64,000 nucleotides of DNA from an uncultured Collinsella sp. (GTDB lineage Bacteria > Actinomycetota > Coriobacteriia > Coriobacteriales > Coriobacteriaceae): contig CAUGTZ010000001.1 of the NCBI GenBank assembly GCA_959602645.1, positions 1 to 64,000 on the forward strand, in the 5' to 3' direction. The translations under genes were made by a program, and so were the position numbers. The notes under the pieces are model-generated. The model searched no databases, was not told the DNA's origin, and saw only the letters and a program-made list of their open reading frames with translations. Positions 63,958-64,000 of the stretch are shown piece by piece. How positions within the stretch are numbered: position 1 is the stretch's first letter; each line of letters begins with the position of its first letter.

Positions 63958-64000
63958 TGAACATCCTCATCCCCGCCATGGGCCAACGTGGGCAAAATCA
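63958..64000 (+). CDS. Possible gene start at right edge
   Basis: An ATG opens MNILIPAMGQRGQN and runs off the window. It diverges from degV copy 3. No ribosome binding site is visible, so this is weak. Confidence 0.2.

Overview
The window reads as a stretch of a high-GC, low-mobility bacterial chromosome, most consistent with a gut Coriobacteriia genome and probably Collinsella. This is inferred from the mix of strong AAGGAG-type ribosome binding sites with GC-rich coding, an ATP-dependent PEP carboxykinase, three DegV paralogues, a divergent methionyl-tRNA ligase-like protein and many short palindromic repeats between genes. No rRNA, CRISPR array, complete insertion sequence or prophage was seen. 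One tRNA (Ala, CGC) and a probable 6S RNA are present.

Layout. 0-8 kb: proB, pncB, a small membrane protein, tRNA-Ala, a PflX-like radical SAM protein, a probable 6S RNA, a TagO/WecA glycan initiator and trpS. 8-13 kb: an MGMT-fold protein, DegV, a MarR regulator, a B3/4-domain protein with a leader hairpin, and pckA. 13-24 kb: a polysaccharide flippase, a PPP-type phosphatase, a CPA1 antiporter, serC-serA, an AbiEi/nuclease-like accessory protein, an M20 peptidase and a degenerate DUF1015 protein. 24-30 kb: two tandem histidine phosphatases, a nitroreductase, a DUF308-YaiI pair, an ArsP_2-type metal exporter and a DEDD exonuclease.

30-38 kb: a second AbiEi/nuclease-like gene bracketed by inverted-repeat elements; an ArsR-HMA-P1B ATPase metal-resistance operon with a very clear promoter/operator; a DtxR-like regulator; a HAD phosphatase and an ABC-F protein. 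38-45 kb: pstSCAB, a PepV-type dipeptidase, a HAD phosphatase and a second DegV. 45.4-49.8 kb is the most distinctive accessory block: a terminal-inverted-repeat element, a frameshifted TOTE-type primase/SF2 helicase/PLD nuclease gene and a RelBE/DinJ-YafQ toxin-antitoxin pair. 49.8-58 kb: a LOG-family protein, the queuosine genes tgt, queA and queH, an SDR, a tail-anchored coiled-coil protein and a DUF3267 protein. 58-64 kb: the MetRS-like protein, an RsmB/RsmF-type methyltransferase, a 56-residue membrane protein, a TIM-barrel protein and a third DegV.

The housekeeping genes mostly stand alone or in pairs. Real co-transcribed groups are pstSCAB, arsR-hma-ATPase, relBE, serC-serA, DUF308-yaiI, HAD/ABC-F and DUF3267-queH. 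At least four families of palindromic or inverted repeats lie between genes, often bracketing a single accessory gene or sitting directly behind a stop codon. The best candidates for undescribed biology are the TOTE locus with its flanking direct repeats, and a perfectly conserved 119-bp structured element placed directly behind the stop codons of two unrelated genes (SDR and queA).
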